DNA from: Klebsiella aerogenes KCTC 2190
Lineage (GTDB): Bacteria; Pseudomonadota; Gammaproteobacteria; Enterobacterales; Enterobacteriaceae
DNA: 64,000 nt
Assembly: GCF_000215745.1 (NCBI RefSeq)
Contig: NC_015663.1
Coordinates: 1-64,000 of the forward strand
Direction: 5' to 3'
The notes under the pieces were generated by a model that was given only the letters and a program-made list of their open reading frames with translations, did no database searches and had not been told where the DNA came from. Made by a program: the position numbers and the translations under genes. Shown piece after piece: positions 18,294 through 27,080 of this stretch (its first letter is position 1; each line of letters begins with the position of its first letter).

Positions 18294-18899
18294 TTATTTA
18301 GCTGGAGTAAATGTACCGTCCCAAGTGGCAGTAAATTCAACATTAACATTCCCGTCCCAGTAACCATCAGTCAGGTCTTTGAAGAGCGTATCTTTACCTG
18401 CTACAGTCGCTTTAGAAACATTAAACGCAAAGACACCCTGGGTGCTGGTACGGCCTGAACCAGCATAAGCACTATTAACGGCCAGTGGAGATAAACCAGC
18501 GCTAATACCTTTTGAAGTATCAACCATGACAGTATCCACACCTTCCGACAATTCTGTACCATTCCACTTAACACCCACAGTCAGGGCAGAATCATCACTT
18601 AAGCGCGTCAGAGTATTAGAAATAATCTTTGATGTTAATTTAAAATCACTAGCACCAGATTGACCTGCAATAGTGATGTCAAACGCACCATCTTGAGTAT
18701 TAAAACGCTCCAGACCCTGTGCATAGTTAAAAGTCAGTGACTTTAATGGAGTTACAACTAACATGCTGTTTGTATCTTTAATTGCTTTAGCATCCCAGGA
18801 GGCCGTCGCATTTGCAGTCCGCGTATCCGCAGTAGCTACGTGAACAGTTCCCAAAGCAGAAGCTGCAATCAATGCCATAGCTAACTTCTTCATAACCAA
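18294..18899 (-). CDS. ecpA: EcpA-like major pilin (E. coli common pilus type)
   Basis: The 201-residue pilin has a signal peptide ending at about residue 24 (VATA-D). It aligns along its length with E. coli EcpA: ATASWDAKAIKDTNSMLVV, TPLKSLTFNYAQGLERFN, DVTI-like strands, FKLTSKIISNTLTRL, GISAGLSPLAVN and the end VNVEFTATWDGTF. This is the strongest evidence that the operon is of the ECP/Mat class. First structural gene of the leftward operon. The long region upstream should carry its promoter. Confidence 0.88.
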   Translation of the reverse strand: MVMKKLAMALIAASALGTVHVATADTRTANATASWDAKAIKDTNSMLVVTPLKSLTFNYAQGLERFNTQDGAFDITIAGQSGASDFKLTSKIISNTLTRLSDDSALTVGVKWNGTELSEGVDTVMVDTSKGISAGLSPLAVNSAYAGSGRTSTQGVFAFNVSKATVAGKDTLFKDLTDGYWDGNVNVEFTATWDGTFTPAK

Positions 18900-20035
18900 T
18901 CTTCCTTTACCTTATTATTAAATCTTAAAACCCACCAGGTGGGAGAACAGGAGTTATAATGTAAAAATGTATTTTCATAGCGTCTTTCGAAGATGCCTGG
19001 TTGTTAACCACACTACTTATCTGCAAATTCAAACGACATACACAATACCTTCACAAAACTCGTGGCTAATTTATTTTTTTGGGAACAAATCAACAAGTTT
19101 GATTTCGTCAAACAATATTAAATTAAATCAAATCATTATAAATCAACAAGTTAAACACACCAACCCCTTGCACAAAACCTATATCGCGTGATAGCAAAAA
19201 CAAAAAAAATTATTTAAAATAATTTTTGATGATTTGCAACTTATACCTTCAACAGTATTCCAATTTCCATTTTAATAAATAATGCTCATGCCTAAGCAAC
19301 GTCTAATATTTATTCTGATTGTGGCAGGCTGCCACTTCTAGATAACTTCCTCAATTTCAGAAGGAACAAAATGGATAAATAATATTTTTGAGAAGAAGAG
19401 CTATAAGACCAAAAGATGTCTTAGGTCCATACGCCGTAGTTCGAGAAACTGGAGATATGAATAGAGATCATTACATTTGTGATTAGTGCAATCACATTGC
19501 TCATAATTAATATTTTGCGGTACTATCGGAGCCTGCATACCGTTAAGTAGTACATAACACTGTTAGTGTAATTTACTATTCTAATATAAGGTCTTGAGAA
19601 GTAATAATGATAATTATGAGTCTTATTCCAGTGTCAATATTGTGTAATTACCCCATCTTCCTTATGATTTTTTGCAGGTATTTTATAAAAAACAGATCTC
19701 ATTTATTAGATTTTAACTTTATCACTTGATTTATCCAAAAAAAACAATGTCCTTTTTTCGTGAATCATTTTTTAATTTTCATTAAGTTTCACTACATTCA
19801 CAGTTGAAAACTTGTTGAATACTTCATACAAATTATAACACTCTATATCACGAAAAGCAGTTATTGAGGTCTAGACTTAAATACTAATTTGCCGATTTAT
19901 ATATCGATAAAGTGGATCATTGATCTATGTTTAAAAGTTTAAACACAAGTCGCAAAAAACACTCTTTAAATAATTCAAAATCACATGAAATATCTCAACT
20001 TAACATGACCAAGGCAAGTGCCTTGGTCAATATAT
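18900..20035. promoter_or_regulatory. 1.1-kb A+T-rich region between the pilin gene and its regulator
   Basis: No convincing gene is seen. The DNA is strongly A/T-rich, with T- and A-tracts (for example around 19050-19160 and 19690-19780), as expected for H-NS-bound fimbrial promoters. It should contain the ecpA promoter on the minus strand; I cannot place it. I recall the E. coli ecpR-ecpA spacing as much shorter, so this insertion or expansion is unusual. Confidence 0.5.
20006..20029 (-). terminator. Perfect hairpin just after the LuxR-type regulator
   Basis: TGACCAAGGCA (20006-20016) and TGCCTTGGTCA (20019-20029) form a perfect inverted repeat with a tight AAGT loop. It lies 6 bases beyond the stop of the minus-strand regulator, where a terminator is expected. 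There is no T-run after it, so it may instead be an RNA-stabilising hairpin or a protein site. Confidence 0.4.
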
Positions 20036-20668
20036 TCATTTATCAAGGCATAACCGAAAATATTTGATAAGCGTTTGATTAAAGTCTCCTTTGCTTTTAC
20101 ACCCGATCTTTCTCATTATTCTGGTTCTATAACCACTTACAGTTTTAGGATGTATACCCATAATAATACCAATCAGCTTCATAGAAAAGCCATGATATAG
20201 ATAATAGCACACTCGCTTTTCTCTGGAAGTAATTGATCCTAACAATGTAAACTTTGGTAACATACAATTATATCGATACCTGTTGCTTTTCACTTCAATG
20301 ATGTTTTTTAAACATTCCTCTGTGCATTGATTTGATGGAATAAATAATGTATCCCGGACCTTATCACTACTGATGGCTAATGCGACAACACTTAAATAAT
20401 CCTTGTCAGCAATAATAACTTTTAAACAATCTTGATCACGTGGTATGGAGAAATAATCGTTATAGAGAGCAAAGGCTTGCCCTGAACAGTACATACTCAT
20501 ATTAATATTGTTTACCATAAAAGGCTGACGTTCTGCCAATCCATCAACGCTCCGAGAGACACCAATTATAAAAAAGCTATTATCGCTCATGATGTAAAAC
20601 TGAATATGACGCATAAAATCATTGTTTCCTGCGTTGTTATCTTTTTGGTAAGAACTTACAGACACCAT
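20036..20668 (-). CDS. LuxR-type HTH regulator, EcpR/MatA-like in position
   Basis: The 210-residue protein ends in a LuxR/FixJ-type DNA-binding domain: LLGSITSREKRVCYYLYHGFSMKLIGIIMGIHPKTVSGYRTRIMRKIG, described by its key residues T-x-R-E in the first helix and H-P-K-T-V-x-x-Y-R in the recognition helix. The N-terminal 130 residues are not a receiver domain I recognise. It stands upstream of the ecp-like genes on the same strand, like EcpR (MatA), which activates the ecp operon. The likeness to E. coli EcpR itself is weak, so the symbol is left blank. The start could also be the Met at residue 19 (MRHIQFY). Confidence 0.75.
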   Translation of the reverse strand: MVSVSSYQKDNNAGNNDFMRHIQFYIMSDNSFFIIGVSRSVDGLAERQPFMVNNINMSMYCSGQAFALYNDYFSIPRDQDCLKVIIADKDYLSVVALAISSDKVRDTLFIPSNQCTEECLKNIIEVKSNRYRYNCMLPKFTLLGSITSREKRVCYYLYHGFSMKLIGIIMGIHPKTVSGYRTRIMRKIGCKSKGDFNQTLIKYFRLCLDK

Positions 20669-21045
20669 ACGATGAGAATTTTCCTATTTTGTCACTTGCT
20701 GAGCCCTATGTTACTCATCTTCCAGCAACTTATAGTAAAGGTTCTATTCCATTGATAAAAAGTAAGAAAAATCAATCACACATCAAATAATATAAAATGT
20801 TACTTTTACTGAGTGCCTTCAGCGTCGTACATATACGATCACATCAAGAAACATCAAATGCATTGATTTATAATATAAATATCCACCACTGCTCATTATT
20901 CGAACAACCCAACCAATGCGTACTGAATCAGCAAAATGTTGCACACAAAATAGCCCATGAGATTTTTCTTAGATCCACCTCAAGATAATCTCTTTTAGAA
21001 TCGTGTGATAATTTTAACATTCATTCTCTGAGACAACTTTTTAAT
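20669..21045. promoter_or_regulatory. Divergent intergenic region between two regulators
   Basis: About 380 A+T-rich bases separate the leftward LuxR-type gene from the rightward ToxR-type gene, so both promoters should be here. A 63-codon frame at 20797-20988 has no ribosome-binding site or likeness to a known protein, and I do not call it. Confidence 0.45.
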
Positions 21046-21852
21046 ATGGAAAACATTGCTGACCAAACATATATTGTGGAAAATGTGGTTGAGTTTTCAC
21101 CACAGGAACATACGCTTTATTCGAAAGTTAATGGAAACAAAGTAACCTTACTAGCATCTGCTTCAGAATGTTTTTTATGCTTGCTTGAGAATCATGGAGA
21201 ACTCGTTACCAAAAAAGAGCTGATCCATATTGGCTGGGAACAGTACAACCTACATGTAAGCGACAGTACTTTTAATCAAAATATTTTTACACTTCGTAAG
21301 GCATTCAAAGATTGTGGACTCAACCATGAAATTATCAGAACTATACCCAGAAAAGGCCTGATGGTATCCAAAACGATTAATATAAATTTACTAATAATAA
21401 AAAATGAATTAGTCGATTACATGCCAGTTTGCAAGGATTCAAAAGAAGTTGACCATACTTCACCTACAAAATCTCAAAAATACTCTAAATTTATTTACCG
21501 TATAACAGCGAAGCTACAATTAAACATATTCATTATAATCCTTATTATTACCTGTGCAAGCGGCATAGTTAATGGTATTTATTTCACGTTACCAACATCA
21601 TATCTTTCTAACTATAGAACTATTTTAGAGGGAGATAATTGTCATGTTAAAATTGATATTCTAAGAAGCGCCCTAATTGATTACAAAAAATTTATTTCAT
21701 CATATAACCTCCATTGCAAAAATAGTGAATACATTTATTTTTCAACATATCAATATGTTCCGAGAATCTCTGTATTTAGGTGTAACCATGAATTTCGTGA
21801 ACATCATCGAAATGATTGTGTGTCGTGGTATTTTCTGGATAAAAAAATATGA
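21046..21852 (+). CDS. Membrane-bound winged-helix regulator (ToxR/CadC/MarT-like)
   Basis: The 268-residue protein has an N-terminal OmpR-type winged helix (about 20-105): SASECFLCLLENHGELVTKKELI and STFNQNIFTLRKAFKDCG, then a conserved RTIPRKG turn. One membrane segment follows (LNIFIIILIITCASGIVNG, about 156-174), and then a small periplasmic domain with several cysteines. This matches one-component membrane activators such as CadC and Salmonella MarT. The stop overlaps the next start by ATGA, giving a tight pair with a FidL-like protein. The target is unknown; the adjacent fimbrial operon is a reasonable guess. Confidence 0.82.
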   Translation: MENIADQTYIVENVVEFSPQEHTLYSKVNGNKVTLLASASECFLCLLENHGELVTKKELIHIGWEQYNLHVSDSTFNQNIFTLRKAFKDCGLNHEIIRTIPRKGLMVSKTININLLIIKNELVDYMPVCKDSKEVDHTSPTKSQKYSKFIYRITAKLQLNIFIIILIITCASGIVNGIYFTLPTSYLSNYRTILEGDNCHVKIDILRSALIDYKKFISSYNLHCKNSEYIYFSTYQYVPRISVFRCNHEFREHHRNDCVSWYFLDKKI

Positions 21853-22331
21853 TAAGAAACATTTCATTATCCCTTTTCTTAATGGCTTTACTTTTTTTGC
21901 TGGCTGTTATAGCAGGCCGATTACTAATGATAGGAGTAGTTGCTCACCGGGATGCATATTTTAGCTGCGATGCTAAGGTTGTTGTAGTCAACGGAGTTAG
22001 TAATCTGTCTCTTGCGACATCATATTTTTTCGAAGGAGACAAAGGTCTTGTCGTTTTCAAAGGGCGAATGCAACAGGGTGAAAAAATCTATAATGTAAGT
22101 CGAAAAGTATTATTCAATATCAATAGCTTACAAAACATTTCAACGCTAACTTCTACGCAGGTAGATACATCACCTGCCGATAATACACCAGAAGAGCTAT
22201 TGCAGCTGATGCTACCAGCTTTCTTCTACCACCCCAAAAACAATATGGAATACACAATTTATCACCAAGGATGGAATGGTTATATTTTCTCAACTGGTTA
22301 TGTCCCACTTTTTTATTGCCGGAGATCTTAG
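21849..22331 (+). CDS. FidL-like small membrane protein
   Basis: This 160-residue protein has one N-terminal membrane segment (about 6-30, SLFLMALLFLLAVIAGRLLM) and a periplasmic remainder. In Salmonella, MarT is encoded next to FidL with similar size and layout; the same pairing with a 4-base overlap is seen here. The likely role is as periplasmic partner or co-regulator of the upstream ToxR-type protein. Similarity is judged from layout, not from a search. Confidence 0.65.
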   Translation: MIRNISLSLFLMALLFLLAVIAGRLLMIGVVAHRDAYFSCDAKVVVVNGVSNLSLATSYFFEGDKGLVVFKGRMQQGEKIYNVSRKVLFNINSLQNISTLTSTQVDTSPADNTPEELLQLMLPAFFYHPKNNMEYTIYHQGWNGYIFSTGYVPLFYCRRS

Positions 22332-22695
22332 CCTGACAGCGTAATTGGATGGAGGAATATTTAATTATCATAAATTTGATATTATAAGGTATATGAGGTT
22401 TTGATTGCCACTTTACACAAAAGTGGCAACTGCTGCTTTTGTCACATGTGAAAATTCCAACTTATTTCTAATAACCTTGTTACTACCAGCTTTTTGATAA
22501 ATTTTTTTCATATTACACTGATGATATCTGTTCGCTTGAACCATACGGATGTTTATACTTATATAATATTTCTTTTTGATTTAATTCTGAAGATGGCCCG
22601 CAGGCTAATCCTGAAGGTATTTCATGCCCGATAGAGTCTTTGCACATCGCAAGTTACATTACGCAGATTTTGGTCTCCCGTGCGCCAGCCATAGG
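22332..22695. other. A+T-rich gap before IS copy 2
   Basis: No gene or clear RNA is visible. The DNA from about 22590 becomes less A/T-rich, suggesting a junction with other sequence before the IS. Confidence 0.45.
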
Positions 22696-22774
22696 TGTAA
22701 GTATCCCGCATAATCGTGCCATTCACATTTAGAGATCCTCCGGAATGATCAATCTGCCAACAAAGGAGATCGCT

Positions 22775-23041
22775 ATGCGTAAAGCCCGTTTTACAGAACA
22801 TCAGATCATCGCCGCAATTAAGTCGGTTGAAGCCGGACGAACGGTTAAGGATGTCTGCCGGGAGGCCAGTATCTCTGAAGTGACTTACTACAACCCGAAG
22901 TCTAAATACGGCGGTATGGAGGCTTCTGATATTAAAAAGATCAAGGAGCTTGAGGACGAGAACCGACGCCTCAAACAGATGTTTGCCGACCTGAGCCTTG
23001 AGAACCGGGCGATGAAAGACGTTATCGAAAAAAAGCTTTAA
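22775..23041 (+). CDS. IS3-family OrfA, copy 2
   Basis: This 88-residue protein is identical to copy 1 except for a Pro replacing Arg in YYN(P/R)KSKYGG. Helix-turn-helix at the start, coiled helix at the end. The same A7G slippery run precedes the stop and would give the -1 shift into orfB. Confidence 0.85.
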   Translation: MRKARFTEHQIIAAIKSVEAGRTVKDVCREASISEVTYYNPKSKYGGMEASDIKKIKELEDENRRLKQMFADLSLENRAMKDVIEKKL

Positions 23042-23886
23042 AACGAGCCTTTAAGCGTGAGCTGGTCACTCATCTGATAACGACATGCGGACTCAGTATT
23101 CGCCAGGCCTGCCGGAGTCTGAACCTGAGCAGAACGGTTTACCATTACCGCCCGGATACCACGCGTGATGAACCCATCATTGCCGCATTGCAGGCGGTGG
23201 CTGAACGATATCCGCGATACGGTTTCCCGAATCTTTATCAGGTCCTGCGACGTCAGGGATACCAATAGAATCACAAAAGGCTCCACCATATTTACTGTTT
23301 GCTGAAGCTGAATTTTCGTCGTAAAGGCAAACAGAGGTTGCCGGTGCGTAATCCCTCGCCGCTGGCCACGCCGGAAGCGCTGAACCAGAGCTGGTCTGTC
23401 GATTTTATGCATGATGCCCTGGTCTGTGGCCGTCGTTTTCGCACGTTCAATGTCGTTGATAACTTTAACCGTGAGGCGTTGTCGATTGAAATCGATCTGA
23501 ATCTGCCAGCTCTGCGCGTGGTCCGTGTGCTTGACAGGATCGCGGCAAATCGCGGCTATCCTGTCATGCTACGCATGGATAATGGTCCGGAATTTATCTT
23601 ACTTGCACTGGCTGAATGGGCAGAGCAACATGCAGTAAAACTGGAGTTTATCCAGCCGGGTAAGCCGACACAGAACGCTTTTATTGAGCGCTTTAACCGA
23701 ACATACCGTACAGAAATACTCGATTTTTATCTGTTCAGAACGCTGAATGAAGTGCGGGAAATCGCGGAAAGATGGGTGTCAGAATATAACAGTGAACGCC
23801 CTCATGAATCACTGAATAATATGACACCGGCGGAGTACCGCCAACAACATTATCTGGCTGGGATCTCAAAAAATGCATGGAGCTAA
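23026..23886 (+). pseudogene. IS3-family orfB, copy 2, interrupted by one amber codon
   Basis: The frame has a TAG at 23266-23268 (after LRRQGYQ), exactly where copy 1 has it. Downstream the rest is intact to residue NAWS at 23886, with all three catalytic residues: D in SVDFMHD, D in RMDNGPEF and E in NAFIERFNRT. Without readthrough the transposase is split at about one third of its length. Suppression of amber would restore it. Confidence 0.85.
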
Positions 23887-23902
23887 AACGGGTCTATTTA
23901 CA

Positions 23903-24126
23903 ACACCTTCTCCGACCTCTTCTACAACACCCGCACCGTCAGACATCAGAAGGCGACCAGGGCTGGAAGGAAGAACACCGCTAGCTACATTGAGATCGTG
24001 ATAGTTAAGTGAGTTACTGATGATTCTGACACGTATTTCCCCGTATTCTGAGTACACCGGTTCCTGACTGTCTGCCAGTTCAATATGATTAATTCCTGGG
24101 GTTGAGCCTAATTTAGCTGATTTCAT
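23903..24126 (-). pseudogene. N-terminal fragment of a zinc-type alcohol dehydrogenase/quinone reductase
   Basis: Read leftward from 24126, the protein begins MKSAKLGSTPGINHIELAD. It carries the medium-chain dehydrogenase pattern GEIRVRIISNSLNYHDLNVASG and LMSDGAGVVEEVGEGV. After about 74 residues it runs into the end of IS copy 2, so about three quarters of the gene (usually some 330 residues) is missing. The gene was probably cut by the IS insertion or a deletion next to it. Confidence 0.8.
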
Positions 24127-24199
24127 TATTCTGCCTCTGTTTACTCTTCAGTAATGCATATATATCCTTTCATTAGTCTCCCCATAAGTACGAACAAAA

Positions 24200-24601
24200 A
24201 TGTCAGTAAGCCCAGAAAATAAAAAAGTACAGAAATACATGCTAGCTGGTATGCTGGATGGTAAAAAAATTATTGATCCATCATGCCCCTCAAGAGAGCT
24301 TCTTAGCCATATAACCAGCCGCTAGGGAGTGCTGATACTAATTGCGCTCAAAAATGAAACTCTCAGGTTCAGTGAGCTGCGGCAGAAACTCAATGGTGTG
24401 AGCGAGCGGATGCTTATTAGGGTTCTCAAGGAATTCGAAAAGGCTGGACTGGTCCTACGTGAGTCTTTCCCTGTTGTCCCGCCACATACAGAATACTCGT
24501 TAACTACGGCTGGCCAGGAAGCGGCAGGATTGATCACACTGTTGACTGACTGGATAGGAAATTATCAGATGAAGGGAAATATCGGGCCTAATAAAAAGTA
24601 G
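24200..24601 (+). pseudogene. HxlR-family regulator with an internal amber codon
   Basis: From ATG 24200 the frame reads MSVSPENKKVQKYMLAG, then CPSRELLSHITSR and TAG at 24323-24325, where HxlR proteins have the Trp of 'WGVLILIAL'. The remainder continues in frame: LRFSELRQKLNGVSERML and RVLKEFEKAGLVLRE, the winged-helix core. A GTG at 24329 could restart a 90-residue piece lacking the first helix. It lies divergent to the cut dehydrogenase gene, a common HxlR-target pairing. Confidence 0.8.
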
Positions 24602-24811
24602 TTCTTTCCGGCCGTTAGGGTTATGTTGAGTAAACCATGACTGTGGGCATCAGGTTAAGGAATTTCAGCATTTCGCAACTTCCGCTTTTGGCACAAAGCA
24701 GATCTTAAATGGCGTCTGAATTGCACAACACGTGATCACTAAAGTTAGATAAGAAAAGTATTGATACAAAAGGGATTGAACTGCAATGCTAGCAGTAATG
24801 GGTTGCAATAA

Positions 24812-25399
24812 CTATGTTGTCGGAAAACTCTTGGCAAAAGCAACTGGCGAGGCCATTTGCATTGCCGTATCTCGTAACTCAGCATAGCGCTTATCGAAAT
24901 CTGCTGGCTTCGTTCTCTCTACCCGATGTACCTTTATTTCCGTTAACTCCCCGTCCAGTTCTACTTCACGCCATGCAGCCACCAGCAACGACATTACTTC
25001 CTGAATTCCATATGATGCAGAAGAGTCATATCGGGGAAGACTGCAGACATCAAAATTGAATAGCATCATCATCCGACATGACAAGGTACTTTCTGCCTCC
25101 CACAACCAGCGAAGAAGAGTAGGCTGTGACGGTTTACCCGCTTCAATACGTATCTTTGAATAATCGCCAATTCTGCAATAGGCTTCAGCGTGAAAACGTA
25201 GCAACTGGGCATTACCTTGTTGTACGTTGTCGCAGGAGTGGCAATTCCCATAATGTAGGGTAAACCCCAGCGCAATCAGTCGTGGGTAATGATCAGTCGC
25301 CTGCTGCAACACTCTACGAATAAGCGTGACATTGTTAACATCAGAGTTCGTCTTTAACGCTTCATTTTCAGCGCAATTGTTCATCTGTTTCTCTTTCAA
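24812..25399 (-). CDS. Unknown 195-aa protein of a CP4-57/P4-like island
   Basis: I do not recognise the family. The protein is mixed helical with a C-x2-C pair (GNCHSCDN, about 51-58), no signal peptide and no membrane segment. Two starts are possible (MKEKQ or MNNCAEN, 15 bases apart). It is the last of four minus-strand genes that run from about 26803 to 24812, together with a Gp2-type protein. Its codon use and position suggest an island-borne accessory gene. Confidence 0.65.
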   Translation of the reverse strand: MKEKQMNNCAENEALKTNSDVNNVTLIRRVLQQATDHYPRLIALGFTLHYGNCHSCDNVQQGNAQLLRFHAEAYCRIGDYSKIRIEAGKPSQPTLLRWLWEAESTLSCRMMMLFNFDVCSLPRYDSSASYGIQEVMSLLVAAWREVELDGELTEIKVHRVERTKPADFDKRYAELRDTAMQMASPVAFAKSFPTT

Positions 25400-25480
25400 T
25401 AATGGAAATAAGGGGCGTGTGTAAAAGGGGACGTTGTGGGCGAATAGGTCGTTATCTGCATTTGACGCGGGTTACTGCGG

Positions 25481-25708
25481 TTAGGAACATTCCACGTTCG
25501 GGCATGCCATGAAATCGGCTGATACCATAAAGGTTTCATCATGCAGAAAATGCGATACTTGCCCGTTCGGGGCAAGAACCAGTACTACCGGACTCTTGCA
25601 GTAGAAGCAGTACAGTTTCCAGAATGAGGGATAGCGAAAATCTTCTGCATTGACCAGATTCCCCCATTCATCGACCGCGCATTTAGTCGGTTGTTGTTTC
25701 ATACACAT
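25481..25708 (-). CDS. Small Cys-rich protein, zinc-ribbon-like (75 aa)
   Basis: The protein reads WGNLVNAEDFRYPSFWKLYC, then CFYCKSPVVLV, and ends MACPNVECS. The spacing C-x2-C and C-x4-C fits a small zinc ribbon, like the N-terminal metal-binding part of CoiA-type proteins, but this is only a resemblance. The ATG at 25702 (MKQQP) is an alternative start. It sits 27 bases downstream of the next gene on the same strand. Confidence 0.6.
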   Translation of the reverse strand: MCMKQQPTKCAVDEWGNLVNAEDFRYPSFWKLYCFYCKSPVVLVLAPNGQVSHFLHDETFMVSADFMACPNVECS

Positions 25709-25735
25709 ACCTCAAAATTATTCCTGGGTAGCAGA

Positions 25736-26020
25736 TTATGCAGCCAAATCACTACACCACTGACCTTCTGGTAAAACCTTGTTGATGTGTTGCTGGAGAC
25801 CTTCACAAGCCTGTTGAAACTTGCAGGTATCGGCAGAACTTGCCCGTTGGCAGTAGAGCGATGAGGCTTTACTTAACTGCTCAAGTGCTCTCAAGCGCCA
25901 GCCACGCCGCTCGGCATCACTGCAACATCCAGCCAAGCTATCCTGGCAGACCCTTAGCCGGATGATGTGTAAACGGTATTCCGCCACTTTTACCGCGATC
26001 ATGTTCTCTGGCTGTTTCAT
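25736..26020 (-). CDS. Small helical Cys-rich protein (94-95 aa), unknown
   Basis: The start at 26020 (MKQPENMIAVKV) has GGGAAATC upstream; a frame reaching 26149 has no support. The protein is almost wholly helical with seven cysteines, including C-C in GCCSDAERRGW and a repeat of C-x(8-9)-C spacing. It is cytoplasmic by sequence. I do not know the family. Likely part of the same minus-strand island operon. Confidence 0.6.
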   Translation of the reverse strand: MKQPENMIAVKVAEYRLHIIRLRVCQDSLAGCCSDAERRGWRLRALEQLSKASSLYCQRASSADTCKFQQACEGLQQHINKVLPEGQWCSDLAA

Positions 26021-26224
26021 TTTTGATTTCCCTTGTTTGACAGGTCTGAGAAATACCCGACAGGTAAGCTGCCGGGTATAAATGGAGTTGTGGAATTGTT
26101 GATTCAGTAAAGGTCGGAACGTCAGGCTTCCAGGGGCAGGTTCAGTCACGACTGCGAGGACATTATTTGTCGCCGTAATAACGGGGTTTGTACAGGATGC
26201 AGAGCCAGTTGCGTAGCCGTAGGA

Positions 26225-26803
26225 TCAGGGGCCTGGCTTACGTGGACGCCCTGCCGCTGATCGTGGAGGAACGTCATTACAGCCGTATGCACACAAACCT
26301 TCTTTTTGTTCTTCCTTAGCCAGATAGCTCAGAACATGACGGATATTGTTAATGCTTTCCGGATCGTTATACCGAACAGGTATATTGATATTTCTAGAAT
26401 ACTGCGGCCGATATTCACATCGGTGCGATACGCCGTCCCAGTGCGTTATTTCCTCCCAAAATGTATTTGTTGTAAGGGCAAAGGGATAAGAGTGCTGTGT
26501 TTTTTGTCTGTCCAGCCAGAATACGACATGCGCATGGTATCTATGTCGTTCAGTCCATTCGACAACCCAGAAATAGCCCACCACACCTTTCTCTTTTGTC
26601 ATTTTCTCCATTAATACACGCAAGTCATGTTCAAGTGTTTGGTGATTTAAGTGTGAATACCTGGCACTTTCCTTTTGGTAGAAAAAATCCATACGTAATG
26701 CCAAAAGGCATGAGTATCTGTTTATCATTTCATCGATGTGCGCATTAAGAACTGAAGCCAGAAACCAGTCTTCATTAAAATTTCTATCTGAATTTTTGAG
26801 CAT
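26225..26803 (-). CDS. Inovirus Gp2-type protein (YagK/YfjJ family)
   Basis: The 192-residue protein, from start 26803 (MLKNSDRNFNEDWF), has the hallmark region of the YagK/YfjJ family in P4-like islands: LALRMDFFYQKES, a WVVEWTERHRYHAHVVFWLDRQ core (His and acidic residues in the centre) and NIRHVLSYLAKEEQKEG. The core is related to the replication-initiation endonuclease fold of filamentous phages. In-frame extension to 26863 adds a hydrophobic lead that I judge non-coding. Role in the element is unproved. Confidence 0.8.
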   Translation of the reverse strand: MLKNSDRNFNEDWFLASVLNAHIDEMINRYSCLLALRMDFFYQKESARYSHLNHQTLEHDLRVLMEKMTKEKGVVGYFWVVEWTERHRYHAHVVFWLDRQKTQHSYPFALTTNTFWEEITHWDGVSHRCEYRPQYSRNINIPVRYNDPESINNIRHVLSYLAKEEQKEGLCAYGCNDVPPRSAAGRPRKPGP

Positions 26804-27080
26804 GATTATTCCACTGCTGATGATGAGAGAGGTCAGTGCAAGCACTAAGTTAGTGATGTTCATGCAAGACTTTTCTTTAAGGCAATGCTGAGCTGATACT
26901 TAAATTAATTATTGTTTTAAAGATGAGGTTGGTTGTTGCAATAGTATTTGCGAGGTTGTTTAAAAGAGACATTGACAGTAAGCGGTGAATATAAGAACAA
27001 ATGAGAGTGAGTATAATTATATTAAAAAACCTATATTAAATTACGTAACCTTCCTGTGTTAAACACCAATATTAAAGATT

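Larger units (their letters stand above)
22696..23902 (+). mobile_element. IS3-family element (IS1222-like, IS407-type), copy 2, full length
   Basis: The element runs from TGTAAGTATCCCGCATAA (22696) to ACGGGTCTATTTACA (ending 23902), 1207 bp, the usual size for this group. The ends are imperfect inverted repeats (TGTAAGTATCCCG versus the complement of CGGGTCTATTTACA). I see no clear target duplication. It carries orfA and an orfB with one amber codon, and it has cut into an alcohol-dehydrogenase gene on its right. Confidence 0.88.

Noticed and set aside
20797..20988. 63-codon frame between the two regulators
   Set aside because: No ribosome-binding site or family likeness; A/T-rich spacer.
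22690..23906. Target-site duplication for IS copy 2
   Set aside because: Flanks TAGG and ACAC do not match; no duplication is visible.
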